64,000 nt of DNA from Galbula dea (lineage: Eukaryota > Chordata > Aves > Piciformes > Galbulidae), in contig VWZX01002149.1 of assembly GCA_013399015.1 (NCBI GenBank), positions 7,424,918 through 7,488,917 on the forward strand, written 5' to 3'. Shown piece after piece: positions 38,401 to 53,400 of this stretch (positions within the stretch are counted from its first letter, which is position 1; each line of letters starts with the position of its first letter). Both the position numbers and the translations under genes were made by a program. The notes under the pieces are model-generated. The model was not told where the DNA came from and did not search any database. It saw only the letters and a program-made list of their open reading frames with translations.

Positions 38401-41400
38401 CAACCACATCAGAACCCTCCAAACAGTCACCATGTAATTATGAGAAACTCATCCTTCACTTTGGCAAGCTAAGTTCTCACCCTATCCTCTCTTCTGTGCA
38501 AATGTGGATGACAATAAAGAAGTAGTTCCTCTGTGGTCATCATCATCTTCTAGATGTTACAAAACAGCTTTTGGTGATGAGTGCCTGCCACTCCATATGG
38601 CACCCATTCGCAATGTGAAACGGCAGACACATGAAGCACTCAACTCCTGCAGCAAACTTCACTTGTCCCTGTGTGGCACAGGATGAAGTATCACTCATCT
38701 AAGAAGTTATCTGTACAAATGAGACATGAGAACAGCACAGCACACAAAACTTTGGGTGCCACAATTCTCAATCACTTTTGAGAGAAAAAGAGTTTAGGGG
38801 AGCTCCTGAAAGAGAAGATCCAGAAGGGCAGATTCCCACCCAGAACTATGTCCCTTTTTCCTTGTGCTCTTTGGCATCCATCTTTAAAGTGGTCTAAACC
38901 AAGTACTTTAAAACACCCAAGTACTTTAAACACGATTTCAAATCCAGGTACAAATATTAAATACTTCTCCTGGTTTCAGAAAGATAGCTTGCATTGACAC
39001 TGACATCTAATTGACTTTGTGGATTTATATGATTTTATTTGCACCTTGAATTACCAAAGCACATCAAGAATAGCAATGGTCATTTTGCCTTGAAGGTGAA
39101 ACAACATCCTAAAGCCTTTATTTTGTTACCAAGAACTTCTACAGTCTGCCCAATCCTGGCCTTCAGGTTCAGCACATCATTAAACTTAGTCTTAACTGGA
39201 GTAACAGAAAATTTAAGGACAAGTCTGAGGATATCTTTTCTTTAGGACCACTACCAGTCCTAAAGACCTATTACTAGGTGTTTAATGAGCAAATCGTGAT
39301 CCTATGACATGTAATAGAGACATTTTACAAATTGCAATGAAGCTGAAAGCCAAAATGTAGGTGGTATTACATTAGAAACCTCACCTGTGTTGCACATACA
39401 CCAACCTTGGCTCTCTGAGGCAAAGCTGTCACGCAAGTACTCAACAGATAAACAGGAAAGTTTACTCTACATCCTTCAAAGGCCCCCATTGTAAAAACAG
39501 TACATTTAAAATATGCTCTCTACAGCTGTTGTCTTACCATTTGCCTTGTGCTGCACATCTGGCGGAAACTGGTCAGGAACATACTGATAATCTGGCTGCA
39601 CAGAACAATAAAACATTATTACAGCAATATGGACCTCATAGACACTTCAAACAAAAGAATAGTGACATGATAAAAATATAATTGTGCTGTGATTTTTTAT
39701 TAGTCATACAGAAGTAGTTTACAAAACCCCTTTGTATTTAGCTATTTCCACTGATTGAGTCTTGCTTCCTTTTTTATGACATGTGGTTTAGATGCTGCAT
39801 TCATTAGAAATATTGGTGTAAACCATTCTAGACCCCACGAAACAGAAGAAACATTAGCAGAAACAAATCAGATTTCAAAAGGGCTAAGGAATAAAGTGCA
39901 CCAGAAGGTGCTATACTAGCAGGTATCGCATTCTCTGTAATAAAGAGCCCCAGAGAAACCTGGTATGCATCAACCTGAGGTAAAGCTGTTCCAGTTTGAG
40001 TATATGTAACATGTGTAACATGTTTCAGCGTGGCAGGAATAACCCATTTTAATAAAAGTTCTCTCCATTGCTCCTTCCACACAGGTTAGCATTAGTGTTT
40101 CTATAGCATTAACTGTTATCAAATAACTTCTTGAAAATACTGTGGGATGGGAAAAAATCCCGTATTTCTTACAGGAGGAAGGATTGGGAAGGTTATGCCC
40201 ATGCAAACATAGCTTTGTCCAGGAAAATCCTGGAAGAAATAAATACTGCATTACAGTTTATACCATACAACATGGTAAACGAGTAGCAAATTATCACTAG
40301 AGGAAGCAATTTTGGGATCAGACATTTCAGTTGAAGCTGTTTTAAGCTGTCTATTGAGTTGAAGTAGCACATGAAATCTTGCAAAATTCCAGGTAATTAC
40401 TACTTTAAAGTAGTAAAACCAAGAAAAAAAAATATTTTTTTAAGAAACTACTCTGGCAAAATTCTGAGTAGTCCCAAGGAGAGACTTACAAATTTCAGCT
40501 TGGAGGGAAGACATTTCACAGATTTCTAAACAAGTTTTGCCTAAATTAACATGGCAGGACAAAGCTGTAGATAATGAAAACATATTTCACTTCTGTGTTT
40601 GCCACATAAAAGTTACATTTCTAGTTACATAGCAGTACTGGCTCTCATGCAGTGTTGGGTAAAAAGGAGTAAACCTATTTTCACTTAAAGTAGAGCATTC
40701 ACAGGAATTACTAACTAATTCTGTGCTTGTGCACAAACAAAATAGGCTTTGACACAAAGCAAGACTCTGCTTTGCTTTAAGCACAGATATCTTTTCCACC
40801 AATGGCTCGAAGTACATTTAGTTGCACTGCTTTTTGGAGTTTCTGTTGAATTTTGTTTTCTGATCTACTCTTCTCTTTCATATTTACTCACACCATGCGA
40901 CTTCAATGAATTTCAGAAAAAGAGGTGTATTTCACGTCAGACTAAAAATGTTCCTACTAACAATGAACAAAAATGAAAAAGGAATGAAAAGGTACAAGAT
41001 TAAAAAAGATTTTAAAAGATTTAAAAACAACAAAAAAGCAAAAGCACAGACTAAACACACAGGATTACCTAAGTCAACTCAGGGCACTCATTAAATTCTA
41101 ACACCTTCCTTCATCGCTAAACGAATTGCTCAGGGAGGTATCAAAAGCTCAGAGCAGCAATGCTGCACTCACACAAAGAATTTCAAAGAAAACTCAGAAT
41201 GAAACAGGGAGTTACAAAGCAACCAGTCAAGCTAACTGCGGCACTCCAGCAGGAATGGCAAAGTTGTAAACCTAGTGATCCCTCACAGAAGTAGAAACCC
41301 AGATGATGAAAGTTCAGGGAGAAGAGCCAAAATAACCTGGGACAATGTCCAAATTGCAGTGAAAAACATTCTGTAATACTTCTAGCTCTGATAAATAGGC

Positions 41401-44400
41401 AGATAAGCACACTCCCAAAGCACAGAAATTACTTGACCGCAGCTTCTCTGTTGGAGTTCTAAAGTCTGAAAACCTTATATATATTTTGCAAAAATTCAGC
41501 TATAATTCCTCAAATAATAAGCATCTTTCCACATGTGACAGCTTTATAGCCAGAAACACATATTGTGTATTTAGAGTCAGTGTCACTATGTTTATATATG
41601 TTCTTACTAGATTTCAGCAAGCACAGCCCACTCAGATAACACAAAGCACTTCAAAAATATCATTCTTTGAAGTAGTATTTTCCTTGAAATGGATAACTCC
41701 TTCACACAACCTGCCCTAGTGCAAAGCTATTATGCTGAATGCTGGGCAAGACAGAATCCTGTTGTGTACCAGGAAAAAAGGCAAATTTCCCATTGTGTTA
41801 GCCACATTCAGGTATAACTTCTGCTTCTGCTGACTTTTGTTTGGTTTTTTTGTGGTTTTTGGGGTGTTTTGTTTTGTTTTTTTCAATACACAGGCTCGCT
41901 TGAGAAAATTGTATTCTTAAAGCATTCATAGCCAGACCGCCTCACCCTTAGTAAAACCTTATTCCTTACATAATCCCATTTCACAGCAGAGTAGCAGAGG
42001 GAAGATACTGCTGGGTACAAGCAACAGTGTCTGGGATTTCACCTTTACTGTTGAACCATTATGATTCCTGCCGATAGCTTGCCTGCCTGCCTCAGAAGGC
42101 ATACAGGGAACCTGCTGGGACTGCGCAGCCTGGCTGCCGTGGTATTGCCTGATGGCAGGACAGTTACATTACCCATGAATAACAGAAGATGACAAGAATA
42201 GGGACAGAGAAATAAATACTCAGTGTAAGACATGGAAATAAGACATGTTAATCAACAAGCTTTCTTAGACCAAATAGAAACAAGAGCAGAAGAATACTGA
42301 CTGTTTTTCTCATTTTTGTCACAATCATTTATGTTGAAGGCCCAGAACCGGGCTCCAGAGAGCAGATCCATATTTACAAATTTGGGTAACTACATAGATA
42401 GAAAGGGCTCTGAATTTGTGTCATGGAAGTAAATTAAGAAATCAGCAAGAGTCCCATCAGTCTTATTTTTTTTAATTAAGGAATGACCATTAGTGTCATT
42501 GGAAACAGATGCACAACAATCCCTTTTTTCTTCTTAGTTGTATTATAGATGAATAGTATTTGTCAAAGTAAATTTAAAATGTATAAGAATATATAAAGTC
42601 TAACTCATCAACCATATGTTTAAATCACTGCAATTTTTCCTCTTTGTCCACTGTTTTCTGTTGCTTATGCTTTGATCTGCACATGGCAGCACCCTGTGTG
42701 ATTCAGTATCAAAGACAGTGGAACAACAAGGAAGAAAAGAACACAACTATCAAGGGAAAAATCAGCATTTTTGGGACTATAGTAAGGGAACAGAGACTGT
42801 ACAGAGATCATCAAGGCTGTTCTAGACCTAGAGCTAATTCTGAAATCAGTCCAAAATCTTGATCTGGAACTGACAACAAACTAGGAAATAACAGATCTAG
42901 TTACTAGCGAGGATGGCATTGTGATAGCACTACATTATTCCCCTGTCCTATGCTGCAAAAAATCAGTGCCCTTGTGAAATGGGAGATGGTAGGAACCTTA
43001 CTGAGTGCTGCTGCTGCTCATACACCTTGTGGGACACTGGATGTACTTGAGGATCTTGACAGTGAAGAACCAACCCACAACTCCCATAATTAGCACATGG
43101 TGAAAGGAAAAGGGGAGGTGGGTAGCTGGGCCTCTCAGACTGTACTGGGAGATCTTTTGTCTGTCAAAAAATAAAAAAGGCAAGAAAAATAAGCATTACA
43201 AGCAAGACCAACAGAATATTCACATACAAATTCATAAGCAAAGAGCAATGGGGAAGAAAGCCTTATGGGTCACAATGCTGCTTATTTAGCCCCTTCAGAT
43301 TGTTCATGATGTAAAAAAAATATTTAAGAAAGCTGAATTGTGCCACATCAGAGTCTTGACACTTTTTATGTGAGAAAATACTGGTTTCAAGATATGGGAA
43401 ACACATTTCTTGGTGTTTTCTATATTCAAGAAACATCTTCATTATGCACAGCAGCTTTTAATAGTTTGAAGCAGAACTACATGGACAGGCGTAACAAGAA
43501 AAATAAGTAATTTTGGTGAAGGAAAAAGTTAATGGCCCTGAAATTTGGATCTGCTTTTTCTTGGGCCCTCTGTGTCTTAGCAGAGTTAAAGGGAATTTGC
43601 CTAAGGACAGACAAAGGAGGGGTAAAAGATGATTTACATTCTATGATTCTATGCTATGACTCACAACTACATAATTTGACTTAAAAAAACAAACTGATAA
43701 ATATTCTATATTGTTCCTCTTATGTTTAAAATCCTTCACAAGCTCTGTTTAATCAAATATCAAGGCAGGAAGAGACAAATAGTGTCTACTGTAAACTGTC
43801 TATGCAATGCATGGACAGTTGAGTTGTACATACATATTACACAGCACTTGTACAGCCCTTCAGGTATGTTGTACGTGTGCAGCACTGTTGGCATTTCTTT
43901 GGGTCCAGAGCAGCTGGGGAGAAGTGGGAAAGGTTTTTATTTGTATTCCCCTTCTTCACTGTCACAGCTGTGAGAGGTTCTCATGGCATCCACTGACCAG
44001 TCGGGGTTGTGCAAGATATTTAGTCTTTTATAGTCTTTAGACAATGCAAAAATATATAGGAAGATGGTGTCTTTGAATACTCTGTCTCCTACAAAAACAT
44101 TTCTTTATCTTACTGAACCACGCAGAAGTGGACTGGTGGATGGGGGAAATACACCTGACAGTTTCTGCATGCAGTGATACAGATTTGTTCCCATATGCCT
44201 GGGTTGCCTTGGCTAGCAAATTGCTGCAGTTGTCTAACATTGCTATTTCTACACTTGCATGAAATGCTTCCAACTACTCATAAAAGCACTGACAAACCTG
44301 GGGCCTTACTGCAGCAGACCCAGCATCAGCTAGGATGCCCAATATGCTCTGCACTCCCACTGAAGCCAATGGGCTTGAGAGGTGCTTGACTGCACAATGC

Positions 44401-47400
44401 CACTGATACTATTGCAAGACTCTGCTAATATCGACTAAACCAATACTGAAGTTTCTGTTTTGCAACAATGTTGGGGAGGACAATAAATCATCATAGAACA
44501 TTTTGGTAATTGGCCATTCTTTCAAAACATTGCACAATTTTGTCAAGACAGGAAACCTTGAAATGTCATCACTTTTAAATGGGCATTGAGAAAGCTCAGA
44601 GCTTTGCATGCCATGATTTTACTATTGCTTCCCGAATGTCTGTGACCAGAATGCAGACGCTACTGTAAAGAGATAAAATGGATGTTGCAACAAAAGTTAT
44701 TGCAGCAGCTGCTCAGCAATTTGGATAGAGACATTTTTTCCTTAGTGATACTAACATTACTCTGTAATTCCACAACAGAGGTCAGCATTAATTACAGAAG
44801 TTTTTTTATTTAAAAGTTGGTTTGATGTCACAACTCTTATATTAAGTGCCAGTGAAACAATCAACAGCCCTCTGGATTTATTTTTGGTTCCCGCCCCTCC
44901 ATTTTAAGACATATTTGAAGAGTTTTCACTACCTTCTTCTACTTAATTTGGAAGTCACCTATAATAATTTCTCATCTTCTTACTGCATTACTTCAGAATG
45001 ATTTCATCCCAGGTGGTGACCTCATACAAAATCTAATGTCAATTAATGGAAGCCAGAAAACCTTGGATTGTGTGGAAAGTGAGAAAATAAAAATAAAATA
45101 CACATGTGCTGGCAACAGTAACTTTCTTTTGACTCATACCTGAAAGTTTAGTTTATTCAGTTGCGACTGTAATCTCTTGTTAATTGTCTGCAAAGCTTCT
45201 TTCTCCTCATTAAGTCTTTCTCTGTCAGATCTCTCCTTTCTGAAGTCTTCTTCATATATTTGTACCTGCAATCATTATGACCAAATATATGAATTTCAGC
45301 ACTCACAATGGAAGTTTGTGTCCACTTTGTTGTTTTTAAACACTGGCCAAGCAGCAGGTTACATTCCAGAAGGATCCCTCCTCTTTACAATCCTGCAACC
45401 AAAAGTTTCCCTTGTCTTTTTTATGACCAATACAAAATGACAAGCAATGACTGCTCTCCATCTGTATTCAATGGCACTCGTCAATCAGAACAGTGCACAG
45501 CATCAGTACTTGTAGACCCATGTAATTTAAAAGGCTGCCTGGCAAATATCAGTTTTAAACATTATAAATAAGACAGGAAATACTAAAGGTATTGATGTTT
45601 TTAAGGGACAAACAGTAGCAGGACAAACATTTTACCAAGATTTTTTCAAGTTGTCAATTATGAGCACTTTTAGCTCCCCTCTGTATTTCAGATACAAGCA
45701 GTTAGTATTCCAGAGGAGACCAGAGGTGCTGGTACAGCACAAAAAACTAACCTCCAGCACACAGTCTGACAGAACTTTACCACCTTATCTAGCCTAATGA
45801 TGAGTCACTATCATCAAACAACATCCTGTCTTTTTATAGCCCACTGAATACTGTTGGCCTTGAGCGTGCTTTACATTTTCAGAGTCGCCTGCAGCTTTAC
45901 CTTACCCACTGTGCTAGCTGTCTAACCAAGGTGTGGCCCAAAGGATCAAGCTGTGCAGAATCAATTATAATATTTATAGCGATGGTCACACATTAATGAC
46001 CAAAAGTCTTGGACTAGTCAGGACTGTCAAAGAATTTAGACCTTGGCTGAAGCACTGTGGAAAATAAAACCAAACAAATCCACAAACCTGTAAGATGCTA
46101 TCATGCCCCAGACATTAGAAACTGTATGTGGACAAGATAATTGCCCCAGGAGTCATAGTACATCATCCCGTTAAAAAAAAATCTGACCACCCCAGGCACA
46201 GGCAGCAAGTGCATGGATTCAGAAGCAAAATACAAATTTATAAGCTAGTGTTAGGCTGACTGGCATAATTCTTCAGTTAATGTGCAGGCATCCACCTGGA
46301 AAGAAGCTGAAGGTTGGTGGCACTTCTACTGACAAGTAACAGCAAAAGCAAATCGAGGTGAGAACCACCACCAGAACTTCGTGTCCTCTCAGTTGGTCAC
46401 TAAAGGCTGCTATCAGTCTATTTCCAAAGATATTGCTTGCTGTGGTCATGCCCTGCCTGTTGTACAGATCCAGTTCTCTTTTTGCTGGCAGCAGCACTAT
46501 GACTTCACAGGAAGACTAAAGAAATGTTAATACCTCAGGGAAAGAAAAAAGTCAACACAGGGCTCTATAAATTATTTTCATGACTTGCCTGTTGCCACTA
46601 CTTTTTGGAAGGGTTTTTTCAGACCCGATGGTCCCCCACTAGATATAACCTCCTTCCTGAATAAAATTATGTAAAAAGAACAAAGGCTTTCTGTGTGGCT
46701 GCACAGGGATTCAGCTCCACAGCCTGTGCCTGGAGGAGCCATGCATGCCCCTGTCCCCTGTGAAGCAGAGGCAAAGCTGTCACTTGCAGAAATCTAGGTC
46801 GCTTGTATCCCTGTCCATCCAGGGATCCACCCACACACTTTTATCCTCAGTATTTCCTCATTTCTTCTTCCGATTCCCTCTCTGTTGTCCCATATCTCTC
46901 CTGTTCCACAGCTGTATGATCTGCTGAGGCTGCAAGGGAAAGACTTTGTCACAGTTTTGCTATACCTTGTTGCCCTAAGAAAGAGAGGGACACTGCCCAA
47001 AAAATGGCCAGGGATGGACTGGTGACAACCAAAGTCTGGTGAGATACTGTCATGTCACTTTTCATCCCTGTAGTCCCTCCTCCATACATTTAAAGCCTTC
47101 TGTTCCATTTTGTGCAGAAGGAGTCTGAACTCACTGTACTGATTTATACAACTAGAAAAAAGACATTCATAAAACAGATACCCCATGAGAATTCTGGGGA
47201 AAAAAATGGTTTACTCTGTTTTATTGTGTAGAATGAAATAACTCATTACTGTACAACCAAGTGCAGGATTTTATTCTCCAGCATGTGGCAAGCATTACAT
47301 TAGAGAGCAAAATCTGGCTCCTCTGTCAAACGTGACAGAAACAAGTATTTTACCCCTATTGAATAAAATTCCCATTTTGATCACATCCATTTGTGTGTCA

Positions 47401-50400
47401 ATAACATTAACCCTAACACTGTCCAGGATGACAGACCTAAAATGTAAAATTATCTGAAAAGCATAATGGTTTTAAACAGATTCTTTCATATGGAAAGAGA
47501 GTGCACAAAGCATTTGAGCTGCTAAGAACAAAGATTAAAAATAAAAATAAATATACTTCTCTATAGGGATTGGTATGCAAGTTACAGATGCAAATGTTTT
47601 GCCTCACACTTTGAAAATTGCAATGCCAGCACTCTTGTATTGCAAAACTAGGATTCTTAGATAATTTGCTAAACTCTCAAAATCTAAGAAAAAAGGAGCA
47701 GAAGACAATCAATAACTCATGAAGTTTAGCATTTCCTCTGGATGAAATTCAACCACTAGCAGAGAGCTGGCAGGATGTCTCCAAGAGTCAGGAAAGCCAT
47801 CCTGCTGCTTCAAGTGCTACACAAGTCCTTGCTCCAGTCCTTTGCAAGGACTCAGTTTCACGCACACTGCAGTGATGACAACAACCTAGGAAACATTATT
47901 TGAACAGGATACAGCTAAACTGATTCTTCTTTTCAAAAGCTATACAGAGAAAGACTACCAGGCACAATTCTTGGGACACAGTGCAAAATAATGCAAGAAA
48001 TCCACCCAGGCTTACTTCTAGATGTTCCTACCTGCTGTCTGAGAACTTCAATTTGGGTTCTCATGTCCTCAAGGCTGTTCCTGTCACTCTTCTCTGAAGG
48101 TGTCCCAAGAACAGGTGAGTGTTGCTTTTTCAATGCATCCAGAAGGGCCTACAACATAAACCAGAAAAATTTACATTAATAAAACCAAAACAAACCACAA
48201 ACCATACCACACACCCAAACCCCAAAACCTTTTAAATTATTAGAATCTTTGCTCTCTAAATAAACAGATTAGAGTGAGTCACAGACTCGTGGGGGTTTTC
48301 CCTTCAGTTGTAGTTGCTTCAATTATATACACTAGATATAAACCCCATGAATAAAACATATGCATGACTAAGTCCAAATTTTCAGTCTCCAAACTACCTC
48401 CATGAATTTGAGACAGTGCTGTTTAGGGGGACTGTGCTTTGACTTATAACTATAGCCAATGTTTACCTATGAAAATTACAGCTGCAAATCTCATTCATAA
48501 ACACCACTTCCCTGTGCAAGGCAGAATATGGGAAAACAAAGACAGCTGTCTAAACACAGCCAAAACTAATCAAACAAAAAAACCCAAGAACATAAGTCCT
48601 AAAAATGTGAATACAGTGAAGTCTGACTGAAACTCTTTTTTTTTTTTTTTTTGCACTAAGAGTACAAATCTCTTCAGCTGGAAGCAAAGTAAACCCTCCG
48701 GTTGAGAGGAAATTAGGTAGCCTCTATAGCTTGTCACTAGAGGGAGTTAGGAATACACACACTACACTGGTAACATTCTTACTGTATTTTTCAAATTCTG
48801 CCGTAGTTCTTTGCAGATATTCTTTTTAACAGTATTACACAGTTCTCCCTTGGACTAGAATAATTTTTAAATCACTCTTACTCGTCTTTGTGTATAACCA
48901 CACAGTACACATATACACACACACACAGATTTTACTGTAGTACAAACACTCTGCATTCAGTACTTTTCAATATCTCACATACAATATGGACTCAGCTAAC
49001 TTACCTGTTTTAGAAAGCTCAGTTCCTGCTAACAATCCCCTGCTCACCCTTGCTGGCCACATTCCATTCATGCCACTGGAGAAGATGGGGAGATAATTTG
49101 GAGGGGGAAGAGGCAGAGGGGGAAGTGGCCAAGCAAGTGAACCAGTATCTAAAGCAGCCCAGGGATTAGTATTAATTATCAAAAGGCCAACAAAATAATA
49201 AATACATTTTTAAAATAGAACTTTCCATGGAGAGCACAGAAAAGGGAGGGTTTTTACCTGAGGAGCTACTATCCCCAAGAACTGTGGAGAAGAGAAACTG
49301 GTATAAGAGTGGCAAAGTTTGTTTGCCATGTCAATACATAAGAGGTGTTCCAACATGACATAGTGCCACAGAAAGGCCCTGGACTAAATCATCTCTTTTG
49401 CGTTACAGTCAATTAGGTAAGTCCAAGCTGACATAATGTGTGAAGATCTCCTGTTGGTACATGCTATATATCCTATGTAACCACATTATAGCTCTGATAG
49501 CATTTCAGAACATTAGTTGATAACTCATAATATATAAAAAAGAGTCTGTCCCAGTTTCAGAATGAAACTAATTCACTGGTTTGCATGATGTACTTTTAAA
49601 AAGCTACCTGCAGTATAGGTCAAATCTAACATCAGTTCAAATCAGGATCAGGCCTGTCTAAAATCAAATAAATTAATCCTGTTGACTTCAGCAGATCTAT
49701 GGATGATGTTGAGGTTTAGTGCTAATATGAGGAAGAATTTTTTCACAGTAAGGGTGACAGAACACTGGAACAGGCTGACCGGGGGGGCTGTGGAGTCTCC
49801 TACTCTGGAGACATTCAAGGCCCACCTGAGCTCATTCCTGTGTGACCTTATCTAAGGCGTCCTGCTTTGGCAGGGGCTTTGGACTGGGTGATCTTTCAAG
49901 GTCCCTTCCAACCCCTAACATTCTATGATTCTATAGTTGAACATAAACATGGGAGGAGGAAGACACAGACAGTTCACTGATTAATCCTCCTTTTGCCTCT
50001 CCAAGCCACTGCTAGTTCCTTTCAGGCTATGACATTGCAGTGCTCTGCACAAACTGTAAAACAAATAACAAAAAGAAGTTTCACACTGGCATTTAGATTG
50101 GGCATGGATCACCAACTGCAGCAAGAGTCAGTGAAGTCTGACAGTGTCGTGGTATATCTGACACGTCCCTGGCTGACTCCAGCCCAGATGCTTTGGTTAG
50201 TTAAGCATACTCCCGAGGACAAGGACAAGTGAAATGTGCTTTTCTTCTTTCCCCTGCCTATGCAGGATACCTCTCGACCTTGCTGACAACCACAGAATCA
50301 CAACTCATTTGAGTGGCAGGGGACTTCTACAGGTCCAAGCTCCTGCTAAGAGCCTGGACAGGGAGGTCAGTGCCTGTCAGCTAAGCACCGAACACCTCCA

Positions 50401-53400
50401 AGGAGGTTGATTTCATGGCCTCTCCAGGCAACCTCCCTTCATATTTGACCACTCTCAAAAGAAAGTGCTTCAGACGCCCTAATTCGAAGATAACTGAGTG
50501 TCCTGCTGCCTTCACAACCTACCATTTTCCCAGTCAGCAACTGCACCCACAATTGTATTCTAAAAGAACAAAGGATCTTGTTCAGCTTATCTAAACTGGC
50601 CTTTAGTGAACACATGATTGCACTCTGTAGCTATAGGGAAAGAGTAAACACCCCTGAGAAATTGCGTTTTCACTGAGTGGCACTTCTGCTTCACAGAGAG
50701 GACAGATCTGCTTCATGCAAGGACTAAGGCAGATCTCTTCGACAGTACTACCAGAAGAACAAATTAATATAATCTGGACATAATAAATTCAGCCCAAATG
50801 AAACAGACGAATGCATCTAATAAAAGAAGGGCTACAGTTCCAGAAGAGCCTTCCAACAGAAACACACTAGAAGGAGCTTAAGTATTTTTAAGGAAAAAGT
50901 TGTTTGATTTCAGAGAATTTGTAAGAACTTCAACTCATTGAACCTGCAATAACAGGGTACTAGACTTAAGAGGGCACAAAGAGTCCCTTCCAATCTTATG
51001 TGCATTCATGACATGAGATGTGAAGGATGTAAATACACAAATCAATCAGTAAATTACTCATAGGGAAGTGCGTTACGTGAAATTGATGTTTCATCCAGAA
51101 GAATGGTCTATTTACCCATCTGTGATAGTTCCAAACGCATGGTAGGATAAGACAGCTAAATAAAACATTGAAGTAAGTTGCTTTACAAACAAGACCTTGA
51201 ATGAAAGTTACACTGAGGCTTCGAGCACATCCTGTCAATGCATTTCAAAAAGAGCTAGAGATCATATGTCCTGTCAGATTTTTCAATATGGCAACATAAC
51301 TTTTTTTGTCCTGACTTTTGCACATGATGGCCCTTTAGCTTTTGTATCAAAGTTATACAGCAGTGGTTACTGCAATGCATTTCCTCAGGAAATGTTTGTG
51401 GTTCACCATGAAATACAAAATTGTTAGAAAACACCCACTGATTTATGTGATCTTTTGATTTAACAAAGTTACATTTATTACTTTCCCTCAGTTAAAAAAA
51501 AAATCCATTTAGCTCTTTTATGGAAATTTCCTCAATAGGACACATATGCACGTAATACTTATATGTATGAATATATATATATGTATATAAAAAGTAAGGC
51601 AAGGTTATGTCCTGTGAAGATAAACTCTTATTCTCAAACACAGAATACACATGAACCAACAGTTTTTAAACTGAATATTTTTTTAATCGGTATTTCACTG
51701 GATGCACATGAAAGCATCTTTGTACCATTTCCCTTTTGTTCTATGGAGGCAAAATATAGAAAGAGCTTAGATATGACACGCAGAGAGGTTTCACAGGAGA
51801 AGCCAAAGATTCTCTTAACTTTCTTCTTTACAATGCAACCCTGCTACTTGCCAAGAACAGTATACGCAGGTTCTAGATAAAGTGAGTTCTTGCTTGTTTC
51901 GCCAGTTCCTGAATGGTGATCACAAACTTGCTACCATGAACAGGTTTGTTCAGCCAGGACTGAAAATATGGACATCAGGTAGTGTTAATGATTGACTGCA
52001 GAGATAATAGAATTAAAGGAAGAGGACCTGGTCTGTAATTCACTCTTGTTCATACCTTATTGAGACGAGTTATTTCACACTCATAGTGTTCTTTCTTTCT
52101 GATCATCGAGGCATTCTTCTGCTTCAGAAGTTTGTTCTCCTCCTTCATTTCAAGGAAAGCTTCACTAAGGACCTTTGTTTCTTTCTGAGATACAAAAATA
52201 CAAAAAGATGCTGCTGAAATGCAAATGCAACCATTTCTCAAGAACAATTTTCAGAGTATCTGCTGCCTGGCAGATCTGCTGCATTTTTGTTGTCCCAAAC
52301 ACAGCTGGGAAGGGAGGCAACAGGAAGACAGATGGTTAGTAAAACCAGATATGATAAAGTCTGTATAAAATTGTTTTGATCATTCACCATATGATGAGAC
52401 AGAGACAACATATCAGACTAAGTCCCCACTCTTTACAGTCTGCAGTTGCACAAAAGCATGAGAAAGCTGGCAGGCCAAGCAGATCAGTACCGTACAAATG
52501 ACTGTCCCAAACCTGCATTACTCTTATGTATTCATGGTGGCAGACTAGGACTAAACATTGGTGGAGCCCCAGCCGTTCCCAGTGTTGTACAACACTAAAA
52601 GACAAAACTAGATCTCAGTATCACATAGTGTGAGGGCTTTCTCCACTATACAAGAGACTGAGGCAGGTCTCAGCCTGCTCAACAATTACCAAGGTACAAA
52701 TGAAGTCTTCAAAATCCACTTTTTTTGTCCCCATCACAGTTGCTGTAGACTTGAGCTTGACCCTTCCTAGTGTGTGTGCCTACATTGTTGTCACTCCAGC
52801 AAACTGATGTCCCTACTTGCAACAGAATTTACACGCCAGTCTTTCAAGACCGTAATTATAGGAATTAAGACAGATTTGCCAAACCATTTCTCTTCTCCTA
52901 TTGCTTCCAGCACAGTTATTTTCAACATGAAGGGAAATGAGCAAAGATCAGAAACATATCCTGAAGTAAATGGCAATGAGTAAGCTTCTCTTGCAGGGTA
53001 AAGCATTCCTCACTAGCCCAGTTTTGCCAGACTGTCTTAAACCAAAACTGTTTATAGACATATGAAAAAGAATGCCTCCTTGTTCTAAAAAAAAGTATTC
53101 CAAATATTCTTCTGCAGCTGCTTTATGTGATTAAAAGATTGAGATCAATCACACACAAAAGATACTATACAGTTAGTGTTTTTTCTGTGCAACAGGCGCA
53201 TCTCTGTTCAGCCAGCCACAAGGCATTTATGGTTTCGGCTCATGAGAAATGCATGATTGTATGCCAACTGAGCCAGTGGAAAACACCCTTGAGAAACTGT
53301 TTACACATAAGATAGCTTTATTTTCCTTCATTCTAAGTTAGTTTGAACTTTTAATTTTCTCCCAAAACTTGGCAAGTTTAGCAGGGGATCGCTGCATTAA

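Noticed and set aside
44037..44273. Candidate for the missing TNIP3 exon
   Set aside because: The peptide does not resemble the expected charged helix, and no suitable donor follows in phase.
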